A stretch of 64,000 nucleotides of DNA from Phytophthora hibernalis (lineage: Eukaryota > Oomycota > Peronosporomycetes > Peronosporales > Peronosporaceae), in contig JAAKBF010000062.1 in assembly GCA_012656075.1 (NCBI GenBank), forward strand, positions 62,001-126,000, read 5' to 3'. The stretch's first letter is position 1, and the number at the start of each line of letters is the position of its first letter. Positions 42,201 through 55,489 of this stretch are shown here, piece after piece. The position numbers were made by a program, and so were the translations under genes. The notes beneath the pieces were generated by a model. It worked only from the letters and a program-made list of their open reading frames with translations, had not been told where the DNA came from and searched no databases.

Positions 42201-44830
42201 CCACGGCCCCGGAGGCTCCGATTTTTATGTTCCGACAGCCATCGCTTGACATCCTCATGGATGAACTCGGTGGTGGCTCCCCAGCGCCTACCAGCCGCCT
42301 ATATTTGACTGGCGTACCAGGCCATATGCTGCCATGTTGTGTGATCCATTCTCTCCAGTTCCTGTGCTGTTCTGTTGTGTTCTCGTATTGGTGACGTCCA
42401 ACTTGCTACCGCGACCGCATCGACCACCCTTCTTGTTTTCCAGTACTCATCTTTGAGATGCTTGGCCCGGGGCGGTTTTCCTCGATGTATGTTGACGTAC
42501 AGCGTCAGCACTATCCACCACGACATGCACCGGGCCGCAGTGATGATTCATTCACATCCGAAGGCTCCATAGCAGCCCCAAATTTGTCGCCCTCAATGGC
42601 GCCATTGACATCCCAGCGTACATCATATTGCTGGCGTATTGCACCGTGTACATGCCAGTGATGTGGTGTACCTTAACCACCATATGCCGCTGCTGTATCG
42701 GTGCATGGTTCCGTCGCGATGTGCTGCCCCGCTACCAGGTACCAGTGTCTGGAAGTCGGTGGGCGATCCTCCGGCCCCGCCCAGTCCGCCCCCAGCACAC
42801 AACAAATTGAGTTTCTGAGGTAGAGTCCACGTCGTGCGCATTCTGTCCGCATACTCTCTCGTCACATATATGTGGCCGTGGCGTAGTCGGTTCCGGAGTC
42901 CGGCTTCGTGGTATGAATGAAGAGAAGTCGTTGTGTACATCAAACTGAGCAACTCTTCATCTCCATACCACGTGGAGATAGAGAGCCGCGTCCAGGCTCT
43001 AGCAATCGTGAATCATGCGCTCAACCGCCTCCCCTAGCTCTGCCACCTCGTCGTCTGGGATTACTACAACAATGGTACCCTTGACATGCGCTATACCGCG
43101 TGGGATTACAGGCAGTGTTAGCCCGAATACAGCCGCTTCATAGTTGGCAAGCCGACGTCCTCCCACCTTCCACCTCGTGGTTAAGATACCACGTAGCTTC
43201 TTGGCCGCTGGACATGCCCAGAATACGTGGTACAAGTCTACCCGCCCCACGAGTTCACACCCAGCTGAGAACAATCGAATCCCGTCGTCATTGGGTTGTA
43301 CACCGAATCGGCATACAGCTTGATCCGCAGCAGCAACTGTTCACCCCACGGATTCAGACCGACCACCCACTGGATGCGCTGCCAGGATAGAGCCTGCAGA
43401 CCCTCAGCGTGCACGTGGGTTCAGACCCTTCCGTCGTTCCTGGCGCTCGATACTGACATGGTGAGCTTGGTCTGCGTTCCTTTGGACAAGTGCTTTCTTG
43501 AACGTTCTCCTCGTGGTTTTCCACCTTCGGGCCCCCGCCCACAAGCACACCCGTCCTGTCTTGAAACCCCGTCTGCCGGCAAACAATGACTTGTGATGCT
43601 CTATCTCGTGCAGTTCAACATGGGTTTCTTGGATGACTGTTACGTCCGGACGACCGAGTTCATCTTGTTCCCCGAATGCCTAGTACCAATGCGCGCAGGC
43701 CGCCTCCGTTGCCTCCAATCCGTTGACATCATCTGTGCTAGTCGGGGGTGCGGGTGGACGTTAATTATCCGTGCCATCATGCCGACATCGCGTTGCATGA
43801 GGATGATGAGATCTCGTGACTACCCTTGGAGCCTGTGCTGACTGATACTCTGATGCCGGGTCGATGAAGTGTCGATTCTGGTTGACCCGTCGACATATCA
43901 TTCGCCTCCCCGCGTCCTTGATGAAGTAGCATACGTTGCCGACGTCGTCTCCTGGTCGGAGTAGCTGGGGAAGTTGAGAAGCAGTAACTGCATGAGTCGT
44001 TCAATATGCCGTTGTACGGTGGAGGTAACCTTCTTGCAGAGCGCTGTAACTAATATTCGGTGTGTTGCCGTCCATGCCCAGTGCACTACATCCTTCCGCT
44101 GAACGCCCGGTTGGCATATGCTCCAGAGCCTCACATAGGGATTAACTATCCGTCCGGCTTCCGAGTACAAGCGCAGCTCAGAGAGCACCGGAAATGGGAG
44201 CCACTTCGTGCAGAAGTCTCCATATTTAGCAGCTTATGTTTCAATGTATATGTCACAAAACGTGCCGACCATTGTGATAGCATTGCTGTGAAGCCGCCGC
44301 CCCTCCAGGTAAGCGACAGTGGACCGCGAAAATACATGGTGCAAGCAAGAGCTTTCCCTATTACCGTTTTAGTAGGTGTTGGCTCCACTCCACCATATGT
44401 GTTAGAGATGGCTACCCCAGTTTCCCATAACGTGTCTTTGACGCGTGACCCCTGTGCAGGCGGCACCGTGTGTCTCGGGGACACAAAATATTTGGCGAGT
44501 CGGCCCTGGAGCTGCCGCACCGGCCACCACATACCCCACGACTTGTGCGTTTGCGTGGGCTTCCAGCGCCCATATATTCACCGTCACCACGGCGTGGGCG
44601 AGCATTTCAATCTTCAAGCTTGAGGTAGCAAGTTCTCCGTCCTTCCTTGGCAGTGCTTCTACCAGCCACGCTCGACCTTACACCCCATCCTCCGCAAACC
44701 TCGTATGCCAGATAAAATTGTGAATAATCATCTGGAAAGCTGCGATCAGCTCCTTCGTTGGTCAGTGATGCTGTCCGATGCAAAGCTGCTTGGCTTGGCG
44801 ACATTTCCCACGATTCGCTGTCTTCTGGAC
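42200..44830 (-). pseudogene. LINE (non-LTR retrotransposon) 3' part with zf-RVT region
   Basis: The minus strand carries the zinc-binding end of a LINE reverse transcriptase protein: CRFGV...LFSAGCELVGRVDLYHVFWACPAAKKLRG (43320-43190), the C/H pattern of zf-RVT domains. Further pieces extend on both sides (44532-44146, 44188-43898, 42952-42623 with DVRWDVNGAIEGDKF, 42526-42300). No YADD-type catalytic core is seen, so the copy is truncated at its 5' side, as usual for LINEs. Every piece is broken by stops or shifts. A poly(A) tail or target duplication was not identified. Confidence 0.65.
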
Positions 44831-46000
44831 TATTTCTGCTAACATCTCATCGATAGCGTCGAAACGAACGTCTACGTGAAGCCTCAACGCGGTAAACTCC
44901 TGGTGCTGATGTTGAAGGCTTTGCTGCTAGTTTTGGTGCAGCGTGACTGTGTTCTCTGGCTGACTCGTCTGGTGCTGGGTACGAAGGTTTGGGTGGCGGG
45001 TCTGCTGCTGAAGTAGCAGGTTTGGCTGACGGTTGTGCTATAGCACCTTGCCAGTGATTTTCATTTCGTAGCCGTCTACCGTTCGCTTGATCAGGCTCGA
45101 TGTTTTTATAATTGTGGCTTGAGTGCATTAACGTTAACGGATGTATCCTTTGACCACCTGATAGTAATTTGCTGAGCGCATACTATTTAACAAAGCAAGG
45201 GTTTAGACACTTTCAGTCAAAATCAGGAGAATTCCTCTTCTTTGAATACGCGAATATGCTTTCAGTACTGAAGTAGTTTTGCGTTGATGGGTTGACGTAG
45301 ACAGCCACTGTGCCACTTCAGTTACTGCTGGGGCGCATGTCCAGCTTGATGTTATTCGCTCACTGGAAGTCGAGTTTGCTTCATATTCTTCGTTCCGTTT
45401 TGGTGTGGCAAATGATTATTGCGTCCGCCTTTGAATAGGCTGAGGGTGGACCATTGGGACGAGTCCGAACTTTCCACCTCTGGCAATAAGCAACCCATCG
45501 GAGGCTGTCGATGGTGCTCAGACCACATCGCATATGATGTCGTGGACGAAATTCGGTAGCTTACGTAGTGTAGATGTACCAGCAACCCTATCTGATCGAG
45601 AGTCACGAGATGTACTGGGTGTACATGAACCAGCAACATTCTCTGGTCGATTTTGCAGATATGATTTTGCAGATACGATTTTGTAGATATTAACTGCGAA
45701 ATCAAGTGTTCTTATCTCTGTGTAGCATGCTCTGATCCGCAACTAAACGCATATTTCGGCCCAAGATCACGACGCATGTGCTTTTGCACCCACTTGTCTT
45801 CGCCTTCAATTTAAACATTCTTTGATCTCTGTATGACATTCAATACAAACGCTCATAGAAATTCTCATTTCTGCACTCGTACGGGTTGGCTTGAGCCCAT
45901 GATACCCGTACGCTTTCGGCCTGGGGGCAAAAGATTTAAAAAGAAAGAGCACTTAGCTTAGCCTTTTCGCTGTTCTCACCGTTGACAGTTTTGTGTTTTG
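44831..46000. other. Unassigned repeat-derived stretch
   Basis: Contains a Pro/Ala/Ser-rich minus-strand open frame (45128-44847), a coding-like minus segment at 45742-45352, and a short tandem repeat of GATTTTGCAGATA[TC] at about 45650-45690. No domain is recognised; it may be retrotransposon debris. Confidence 0.35.
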
Positions 46001-48426
46001 CAGGAAAAACCGCCAATCAAAAGATCATGCATGCCCGCGGCTTTTTCAACTCCAGCGGCGGGTACAGGTTGCTCTGCAGGTTCTACGTCGCCGCCATTGG
46101 TTGAAATTGATCCTCGTTTCACGAGAGCTGACCGGTATATGTGCACTTCTCGTCTCGACTGTCATTCACCAAAGCTCCGTTCGGCCTCTGCCTATCGACT
46201 GCTTCAACCAGACGAGACACAACAATGGCGAACAAGCGATGGACCCGGGCTAGATACATCTTCTGATCGACTTCCTCAGCAGTCCGTCAAAGGCAACGCT
46301 ACCGGCGTGAGTGAGCGTTTCAATGAAAGAACTCGGGATTTTTGGCAATGCATGAGCACACGACTAGATAAAATATCTGATCAAAACTAAATGAAGCGAG
46401 CTCGAGTCAAGCTACAAGCAGTACAGACTGAAGCTGGCTCAGTCTGGCTTCGGCGGCACAATGTCAATCCGCCCGTTTTGATTGATCTTATCTGGCTGCT
46501 CTTGGTGAGGTATATATGTCCTGGAGAGTGCATGGGGTCCAGATGGTAGTAGCGGGGTGCTGAGTGCGGAAAGGGACGACTCATCCCACTTAACCTGACG
46601 CCTGCATGTGCAACGACGGCTGCTAGTACTAGAAAGTTACACGATCCATTTTTGCGCATCCACGAAGAGAAATTGGGGTGCCGTTTGTAGATGCACAAAT
46701 GAGACGCAGAGCCTTAAGGATGACACCTTCAGTTGCAGCACAATTAGTTGAAGCTGCATCGTGAAGAAATACGGCTTCGAAAAACAATAAACTAACCGTT
46801 TGCTTTCCTGCCTAAACAGCTTGAGTTGGAACCGACTCGCATTGCACGAGGCAGTTATAATTACTTATGGAGGATGGTGCACCTGGAAGTTAAGAGATTA
46901 ATAACACGATGGATTTACGTCTTCAAGTTTAACGTCTTTGAGAAAATTTTAGTCGAAGTCGAACAAAACAATTTTCCTTTAGTTACCGTTGGTAATCCAA
47001 ATTGACGAGCTTTGTCTTGAACTAGGATTTACAGACCATCGGATGATAGATAGCGGTCAGCATCATATGCACTGTCAATATCGCACCCAATCTTCACACG
47101 GTTCAGGAACCGAATCAAACTGCTTCTGTCGAAGCTCGATGCAGAGAGTATGCCACAAAGGAGGTACGCTGATGTTTGAATACCTTATTAATATCGTCGT
47201 CGTCGATAAATAGGCTGTACACTCAATTAAAGGGTATTATTCCCTTTGAGGTCCCAATACAATGCTCGATCGCAATGCGGTAAGAGGAAGTAGAACTCAG
47301 AATTATCAGGAAATAAAGCGGCAGAGCTTACAGGATGACAGCGAACGGGATGGACTCCGTAAGCACTGTACCCAAATAGCTACGCGTTGGTATTGAAGTA
47401 CACGCGGGGATCGGACGCCATACCGATCAATGAAACGGCCCGCTTGTCACGAACGGAGTCCAGTATGCAAAGCACGCAGCAAAATAATTACGATTATAAT
47501 ATAATAAAATAAAATAAATAATAAAGAAACGATCCTGGTTGTAGGTAACTCGACGACGGTGGTAGCATACGATATGTCCATTTAAGCGGTGGTCGCATAC
47601 TATATGTCCATTTAAACAATAGTCGGATTTTGCGATCAAATAGCACTGGGCACCGACGTTGTAAGTATATTTCTGTTAAAATATTATGCCGTCAACAAAT
47701 CCGACATAGTTCACAAATCCTGACACCTGCTGCACATGAGCAGCGATATGAGCAATACAAAACTCAGTGGGATAGAACCTTATATCGCGAGTAGTTGCCT
47801 TGACAACTCAATCTGTGTTTGACGATAATCTTGGGGTTGGCGAACCCGATCCCGTCGTGGAGTGTACTATTACTTCACCAGACTTGCCGTTTGAGCCATC
47901 ATTTTCGAGACGGTTGGAGGGATTAGTGAGATCGCGTGTAGTAGTCTTCACCCGGACGTACTAAAAGATATGAACTTCAACGGATGTTGCATCCCGAACA
48001 ATAAGATGTCATTTCTGTATACGGGGAGCCATATGACACACGACCATACAACTGGATTAGAGAGGACTATCCGCGCGTCTACAATAGAGAACACCACCTT
48101 GTTGGTATATACTATAGTGTTCAGTTGCGGTAGCTACTCGAGCGGCGCATCCCGTTGGACAGCATACCAAAACGCGACTTTAAAAAATCGACGAGTTCCA
48201 TGGCGAGTGATTGTGTGCGATATGTACTGCTGAATTCACAGCTATGAAGTATGGATCCAGTCGAGGGGCATCGACCAAGTCGTAGCTCGCTCGGTGGTAG
48301 TGGTAAAATGCATTGGGTGCAGGTCGCTTTTAGCTTACCCTCTGCTACCCGGAACGCGTCGGGAGACTACATGAAAGGTGACACAGCACTTAAAAGCAAC
48401 TACGACTTAGATGATCATCTACACTG
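46001..48426. other. Unassigned stretch with possible small reading frames
   Basis: A plus-strand frame at 45998-46390 (Pro/Ser/Thr-rich, ending RDFWQCMSTRLDKISDQN) follows a plausible CAG acceptor, and 46989-47213 is also open, but neither matches a family I know. The rest is AT-rich. I see no RNA gene. Confidence 0.35.
47556..47615. repeat. Two tandem 30-bp units
   Basis: Units 47556-47585 and 47586-47615 share [AG]CGGTGGT[AC]GCATAC followed by [GT]ATATGTCCATTTAA, differing at three positions. Confidence 0.75.
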
Positions 48427-48680
48427 TTGATGGCAAAGTTGTTCGTGTTGTAGTTTAGTTGTTGTTGTTTGCGGTCAGTTCCGGAAGTGAGGTGGCCATT
48501 GTCATCTCTCCGTTGCATCCTTCGACATATCCTAGTGATGGGGAAGCTGATAGTTTTCACCTTGGTTGGCCCTCGGCAAGTTGCCTTATCGACCAATTAA
48601 CAGTAGCGTGCCTTACTGACCGCCTATCAGACTACTCAAATCCACAGCATACAAACCTGTAAATACTGTGGCTCAACACG
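48427..48680 (-). repeat. Copia 5' leader/gag-start fragment, inverted copy
   Basis: The reverse complement of this segment matches 53094-53346 over most of its length, including GAGTAGTCTGATAGGCGGT, GCACGCTACTGTTAATTGG and the ACAACACGAACAACTTTGC stretch at the gag start. It is the 5' leader of the copia element in the opposite orientation, without any gag beyond the first codons. Confidence 0.8.
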
Positions 48681-49998
48681 CCTACTAAAGGTGCCAGCCT
48701 TGCCCATCAAGAGCCGTCCTGAAGTACGACTTCAACCTTATTATCAGTGTGTGCATCTTTGAAACCCAAACATAAAATTTATGTATGCTAACTTAACTTT
48801 CTGTGGATCGTTGTAACGGGCTAGAGCCGCAATATAGTTTGCACTGTAGAGTGCTTTGAGGAAGCTTGGTTAAGACGAACATCCGAGAATGACGCGCGGG
48901 ATTTAAGGTTAAAACGACTCTCTTATTAGGACTAGACTCTGGCGGAAGACCGGGGCCATTGTGGGCCACCCAACTGGGAGTCCCACTCTAATAAGCTAAA
49001 ACTAAGATATGTAATTGCACTTCTGACCAATCAGATAGTGCCAGGTCACTGTCCCCCTTTTGACCAATGGTATACAGAACCTCTAAATGTAGAAATGACA
49101 GAATGAAACGGAGGCCCGTATCAATCTTACCATTGGCCGACTACCCAATCTAGTCTCAGAATGCCCAAATTAAAGTCCATACTTAAACTCCATATAAACC
49201 AAAACACCTTTCCCATATATGCATGCTTCCGACAATTCCTCAAGCCGCTCACTCGCTATTTTGCACCCGAGCTGCACAAGTGCTGATCCGGCGAAAGCCC
49301 TTCGGGGGGTTGCAGGCTTGTTTGCATTCTTCAGGCGACGGTGGATTGGCCTAAGCCTCAGAGGCCTTCGGGTCCCGGCATTTTGGTACCTACAGTCCGC
49401 TAACCGCTCATTGGGGACACTGTAAACAGAAAGTCCGGTTATCCGGCTACTCGTGACCATCTAGTCTTTGATCTTTGTACTTTTCAGCGGTAAAAATTTA
49501 GCGAGTCGCAAAGTAAACTTTAATTTTAGTAAAATGACTCTGAAGCAAGAGGCGAACAACCCGGACATGTTTAATTTCCAAACTTACCGTAAAGTTCGGA
49601 TTCAGTAAGGCAAACCGATTCAATGCGACAGTGGTAAAAACTAAACTCAAATATTTTGACTTCGAAACTGTATGTATTATCTTTTTACCATCATTACAAA
49701 CCTAAAATTGTCCTTGATTTTAGAAAAAAATTAAATACCTTTACCACTGTCTCATTGAATTCGAACTTTACGGTAGGTATAGGTGAATCATAGAGCCGAG
49801 AGTTTACCCTTAAAGCATCCTAAAACCATATCTTCACGTGAAAAAGCTCTCTTTTTCTGTTAACTTTTATCTTAAATTTGCTTGACTTTTCTGGAACTTC
49901 CACTTTTATTGTATATTTGTCATTTCACTCAAGCTTTGTTTATTTAAGGCTTGAAACTTTATTTGAGTTGTTTTGCTTTTAATTTGAGGCGCTCCTAT
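48681..49998. other. AT-rich 3' flank of the copia pol, possible LTR remnants
   Basis: No coding signal. TGTAACGGGCTAGAGCCG near 48813 looks like the start of an LTR, but I could not find a matching second copy. Confidence 0.35.
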
Positions 49999-52010
49999 TT
50001 AGAGTTCTTTGACGCCCATCATTAAGCGTAGGTTTTCTAACTGACTTTGCCTTAGTGGCATAGTTAACGCATCTGCGACCATATCATGGGTGTTACAGTA
50101 TGCAACACTGGTACAATTTTCTTCATGTTTATCACGAGCATACAGATGCCTAATTTCGAAATGCTTTGTTGACGTATGACTACATGGGTCTTTAATAATA
50201 CTTATTGCGTCAGTATTATCACACAAACAATGAGTTGGGCGTACTTGGCTGTAGCCTAATTCTTTCAATAATAGTATTAGCCTCATTGCCTCTTTTACTC
50301 TCCGATTCTGCCGTATTTACACTAATACAGTCTTGCTTAATACTCTTCGAAGTAATGCATGCTCCAACAAGTATTGATACATAACCTGTAATAGATATCC
50401 TTTCTTCAGATGCATTCGCGGAGCTCGCGTCCGTGTATAGCACTACTTCGATAGTACTATTCCCATTGTACTGTATGTCATACTTCGACGTTCCTTTGAA
50501 GTACTTTAGTACTCGCTGAGCCGCCCTCCAGTGAGTTTTATTGTAAGTATTTACTAAGTTCCTAACAGCATTAGCAATATCGGGTCTAGTGCCTCGAACT
50601 AGATACATTAACGATCCCACTAAACCTCTGTAATCAATCGACTGGGCTGCTATCTGTTCCGGTGTTAGGGTCGTTTCCTTCTCCAAAACTACCGTTTTGG
50701 CGTGTGGTGTGGGTACTATATTACAGTCCCGCATCTCACACTTTTCGAGTAGGTCATTAATATACTTTTGTTGCGACAAACAAAGTGTCTTCTTATCCAG
50801 ATCTCTTTTGATCTCCATTTTAATCAAGTAGTGCAACGCGCCTAGGTCTACCATAGTGAATTTTGCAGACAATTTATCCTTAAGCTGATTTATAGAGCTC
50901 AAATGTGAGCCTGCAATTGTCAGGTCGTCCACATATACGCACACAATTTGGACGTGCTGGACGGCTATAACCTCCTCCTTTTTAGATGCAAGCAATGCTT
51001 TTCTTGCATCGAAAACAGCCTAATTCCTGTAAAAATGCATTGAGCATACCCAATTCGAAGGGCCTGTTTCAGGCCTTTTAGACTTTTATGTAGCTTACAA
51101 AGTCCGCTTTCATTTCAAAACCCCAGTGGCTGTCTCATATAGATACTCTCACTTAAGACACCGTTTAGACATGCTGTAGTAACATCCATTTGGTGCAGGT
51201 GCAGCCCTAGAATTGTAACAAGCGCGAGTAATAGGCGCAGCGACTCATATCGAGCTACACGAGCAAATACCTATTTATAATCCATACCGTACGTTTGCGT
51301 ATTGCCTTGAACTATTAATCGTGCCTTAAAACGCTCGACCGACCCATCAGCCATGTATTTAATGCCAAATAGCCAGTGACACCATAATGCTCTTTGTCCT
51401 ACTGGAAGAGGTACTAATACCCATGTATTATTACTTTAAAGGGCATCATACTCCGTTTTTATTGCACACTCCCACTGCTTGGTATGTGGGCTAGCCCGTG
51501 CCTCCGGTATTGATCGAGGAATTGGGATGCGTGTCCGATCAGTAGCTACATCATTTAGCTGGGTGACATTATCGTTTAATCTTAAATTTGGTGTTCGTTG
51601 ACGTTCTGACCTACGTATGTCACAACTGGCATCATGATGTGCTCCCACTGTTGGAGACTTCGGGGTCGTGCTACTGGTTCTGAACTTACGCGCTTAACAT
51701 TGCCAACTTCAACGTTGCATCTGGTTCGCTTTCCTAAATTTTGAACGATCTGTTCTTCATCTCGACCAATGCTACTTTCTTCAATAGGGAATGACCGTCT
51801 TATCATAACTTCAGTTCCGGACGAACTGAATTTAACATCTTGTGCAATAAGGTACTTATTTGCCTTTACATCAAGAAGACGGCACCCTTTATACCTGGGG
51901 GTGAAACCCAACTGTTTGCATTCAATAGCTCGGTCACTTAATTTTGGATTCTTTCGCTTTTCAAAAAGAACCAACATAGCCCATCGAATGCGTAGGCTGG
52001 CTGTGAGCAT
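49999..52010 (-). pseudogene. Ty1/copia pol: integrase C-terminus, reverse transcriptase, RNase H
   Basis: From high to low coordinates: the integrase C-terminal region (52000-51660: RKNPKLSDRAIECKQLGFTP...DVKFSSS), the start of RT (51648-51436: HTKQWECAIKTEYDAL), a badly broken middle, then RT with CVYVDDLTIAGS (YVDD active site, about 50930), YRGLVGSLMYLVRGTRPDIANAV, and RNase H with YTDASSANASEERISITGYV, ISVNTAESE, DNTDAISIIKDP, and the end ALTMPLRQSQLENL...GVKEL. This is the copia order (integrase before RT). Frames change near 50280 and several times between 51000 and 51430. No 5' half lies directly upstream. Confidence 0.85.
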
Positions 52011-52024
52011 TTCTCATTGAGTTC

Positions 52025-52440
52025 ACATGATAAAATTTAGTGTGCTCCGGGTGCATGGAGTTCTCGATAATCAAGAAATTCCAGTGATTACAGTCCGATA
52101 CAGGCAGGATCACATAACTGAACAAACTCCAATCGAACTGCGAACTGAGTTCATTGAACAACCGAAGCTTCTTGCGCGAGTTGCGAGTGTGCCGCGTCGT
52201 CTCCATCAACGTGTGCAATCCAGATCCACACGAGCAAAATACCCTTTTTCCTGTCCATGTATCGATAGATGAAATAGTCTAGCGCGGTTTCCGTCGATGA
52301 ACACTCGAGAAGTAAACCTTTCAAGTCATCTTGGTAACCATGGACGACGCGATTATGTTGAGGGTCCATCCAGATCACCAATGGACATTCGCTTTCGAAA
52401 ACTCATGTAAGCAATACCAGATGCTGCTTTTGCACCAGTT
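52025..52440 (-). pseudogene. Ulp1-like cysteine protease (C48) fragment
   Basis: Minus-strand reading in two frames: HNRVVHGYQDDLKGLLLECS..ALDYFI, then FDWSLFSYVILPVSDCNHWNFLIIEN and HTKFYHVNSM. The pattern YVxLPV..xxHWxxLII followed by Y.xNS resembles the His and Asp (here Asn) region of Ulp1/SENP proteases. Such domains are common in oomycete transposable elements of the Mutator and related types. It abuts the copia integrase at about 52015, and no Gln/Cys part follows. Identification rests on one short motif region. Confidence 0.5.
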
Positions 52441-53039
52441 GTTGTCTTGACACAGACTATCGTCCGCTTCTACACCACTATCAGCCTCACTCCGATCACT
52501 GCAGGAAATAAATTCATTATTAGCACTAGATTCTCCATTGCTAACACTAATCTCTCAGGTCCATCTATCATGACGTGGGGACCTGCAGTATTGCTGTCCT
52601 CTGCACCGCAATCACCAACAGTGCTGACCTCATCGTCACAATAGCTGTCCATACCAATATCTCCAGTACTCCTTTTCTTCAGCGTCACTGTGTCATAAAT
52701 TGGCGAATTTGTCCGTTTGCGCCAGCGTTTGGAAGGAAATCGGTTCTGTTTCCCCGGTAGTAAAGCTCTCCTGCTCCATTGCCGTCTGTAGACAGATGGA
52801 CAGGCGACATCGTTGTAACGGCGGGTTCTGTAGCGTCGCTCGTGAGTGATGAAGCTTTTGGGGGAATAGAGCGTTCCGGGAAAATGACATCAGCTGAGCA
52901 TTCACGATCAGCCCCCAGCTAGTACAAATGATTAAAATGAGTTGTGCTGGTGGTAGGATAATCGTCTCTGTGGTGGTACATAGATTCGACCGTGGAGTCT
53001 GCACGTATTGTTGCATTAACATAGCTGCCGTACCCGCTG

Positions 53040-54810
53040 CTGTGACCCTGGTGAGCGTCTTATGAACAGCGTATCCGCCTCCATGTCTGTGTATGCTGAG
53101 CCACAGTATCTACATGTTTGTATGATGTGGATTCGAGTAGTCTGATAGGCGGTAAGTAAGGCACGCTACTGTTAATTGGCCGATACTTGCCGAAGGCCAA
53201 CCAAGGTGAAAGCTACCAGCTTCCCATCGTTAGGATAGGCCGAAAGGTGCAACGGAGAGATGGCAATGGTCATCACGCTTCCGGAACTGACGGCAAACAA
53301 CAACTACAACAACTACACTACAACACGAACAACTTTGCAACCAACAGTTCAAGTACGATGACCGCCAATTATATGTCTGGTGGCGGTCTAGAGAAGTTCA
53401 CTGGCAAGTCCTACACCATGTGGAAAGACAGCTCCTGACTCATGTCAACCAGTTGGACCATGAGTACCAGTCGAAGCTGCTGGACAAGGGCAGCCTGAAG
53501 CGACTGTACTCATGGCCGACTTTCTGAGAGGCAGTCCGGAGAAACTTCCTTCGCCGACCACCGAAACGGACGTGCATGATGCGCTCAAACTGAGGTGGAC
53601 GGTGCTGTACTGAAAAACGGGCAATGGAGACCTTCAGTATCTGTTGAATCAGGTTCTACCGAATTTCTTCCTATCGACGCTGCCGGATGTTTTCCGCAAT
53701 GGAGCCATGAGACGTAATTCGGCTTCTCAAAAGGACTTTGGCCAAGGCGATGCGGCAGGTTGGCCAGGGTCTGGACTAAGTTGATCCGCAGTCCGTGGCG
53801 CGACATAAGAACACTCTTCACGCAGCTTTAGAAGGCGCGCAATGAGATCAACCGGAATATTCGCAAACGTTTAGGCCAAGACATGGTCACCGAGCCATGT
53901 CTCTGTGTTGAGGTACTCTCACAGCTGCCCCGTGAGTTTTGGGCTTCCTCCATTTTGATGAAGAATGAGGACTTCACAGTGGACCAAGTTGAGAGTGCCA
54001 TACGCCAAATTTTGGGGATAAGCCCAAGAAAGAGGTTGGACTTATGGATACGTCCCAGGCGATCACCGTCAACAATGTCCGGGTGAAGCAAGGTCAGAAG
54101 AGAAAGACGGGTGGAAGCGAGGGTGACAGAAGCTGATTTTACTGCTTCAAGACCGGGCACTTCAAACTCGACTGTCCCACTAAGGTGGCCGATAGGGACC
54201 CGAACCGTGCTGATGGACCCTATTTCGGACGGATGTGAATACCGCACCGGGTGCTAAGAAGGCTAAACGGGCCACGACTGCTGCGATCAACACAATGAAA
54301 ACGGTGGTTACTGAGGGAAAGCAGCGCCTAAATGAGGACGGCAAGACTTTGCTTGAGTTGGGTGTGGAAGATGAGGTCATGGACGACATCGAAAGCTTGG
54401 ACCCCGCCCATCATAAGGACTTTGCGGACAACGGAAATTCGAGTCTACGACGGTCCAGTCTTCCCAAGCACCATAGAATACATCGAAGAAGGGGTACGTA
54501 AGAAGAATGAGTCATATTTGAGGTCCTTAAGGAGGTTAATCTGACTGATGATATGTGGGTCGTGGATACGGGTGCAGGACGAGATATGACACCAGACAGA
54601 AGCCGATTTCAGGGAAGATTACAGCCTAGACAAACCCACACCTTCACGTACGACCACAGGGCTGTCTCGCATGGCACACTTAAGGGCTCAATAAAGCTAA
54701 GCGTTTTGAACCATCACTTAGTGAAAATCTTGCTAGAGAAAACGATACTGAGTGACCGAATGCAGTTTGTACCAGCTCAGAGAATTGCCAGAACCGCGCG
54801 GCTGTAATTT
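53040..54810 (+). pseudogene. Ty1/copia gag and protease
   Basis: After the leader (53094-53270), the gag start reads SGGGLEKFTGKSYTMWKD (about 53380-53430), the usual copia FxGxNYxxW region. Broken capsid segments follow. A zinc knuckle is at about 54130-54175 (*FYCFKTGHFKLDC), with correct CX2CX4HX4C spacing but a TGA stop where the first Cys should be. The protease core DDMWVVDTGAGRDMTPD lies near 54548. Coding stops near 54800 where the sequence changes orientation. Many stops and shifts occur. Confidence 0.78.
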
Positions 54811-55200
54811 GTGGTAGTACAATTTCCATTCAAAGTTCACTGAGATGTTTGATTTTCCCCGGTACCTCTTTAGGGACTTTACAGCAATATACCACTTATA
54901 AGCAGTTGCATCATCCACCACTGCAGAACATACCGGTACCCGATTGATCCGTATAACCCATTAACTTCTTGACGTCCTGTATAGTCCATGTGGAGAGTAT
55001 GCAATGGCTGGGTGGCTTTACTTCCCACCTAAGGGCCATTCTTTGAGGGTATTACCAAATTAACTGGTTTGTGCACCAAATACACTCCTCGTATCTGGCT
55101 TACCACTTGGCAAATAGTAAACTTCCCCGATTGCCACGGCTGCAAATAGTAGTTTGAAATCTTTTCCTAAAAGGCTGGGTCATGTAGGCAAAGAACGCCA
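54733..55200 (-). pseudogene. Copia integrase core fragment in reverse orientation
   Basis: On the minus strand: HSPHMDYTG, then GLYGS and SVVDDATAYKWYIAVKSLK (from about 55000 down to 54860). The HxDYxGP...GSxY...VVDDATRYKW pattern is the copia integrase core. It points opposite to the gag-protease directly to its left and in the same direction as the pol at 52010-49999. Confidence 0.7.
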
Positions 55201-55489
55201 AATTAGGACGATAAGCAATAAGAAAATCGAGGGTCTCCCAAATATCCCCTACTCTGAACTAATGAAATTATAATTCTTCTGTAAGACGTGTGCTGATATG
55301 AAGAACCGCAGAATGTCCTATTAGAATCAGGATAAGGACTGATGGAGGTACTGAGTTTAAGAACACTGAGGTATCTAAACTCTGTTCAAAACTCGGATTA
55401 GAATTCAAAAGTTCTAATGTCGAATCACCAGAGGAAAATGGTAGTGCCGAGCGGTCTCACCTGACGGTAATGGCAGGAGTGCGCTGCGA

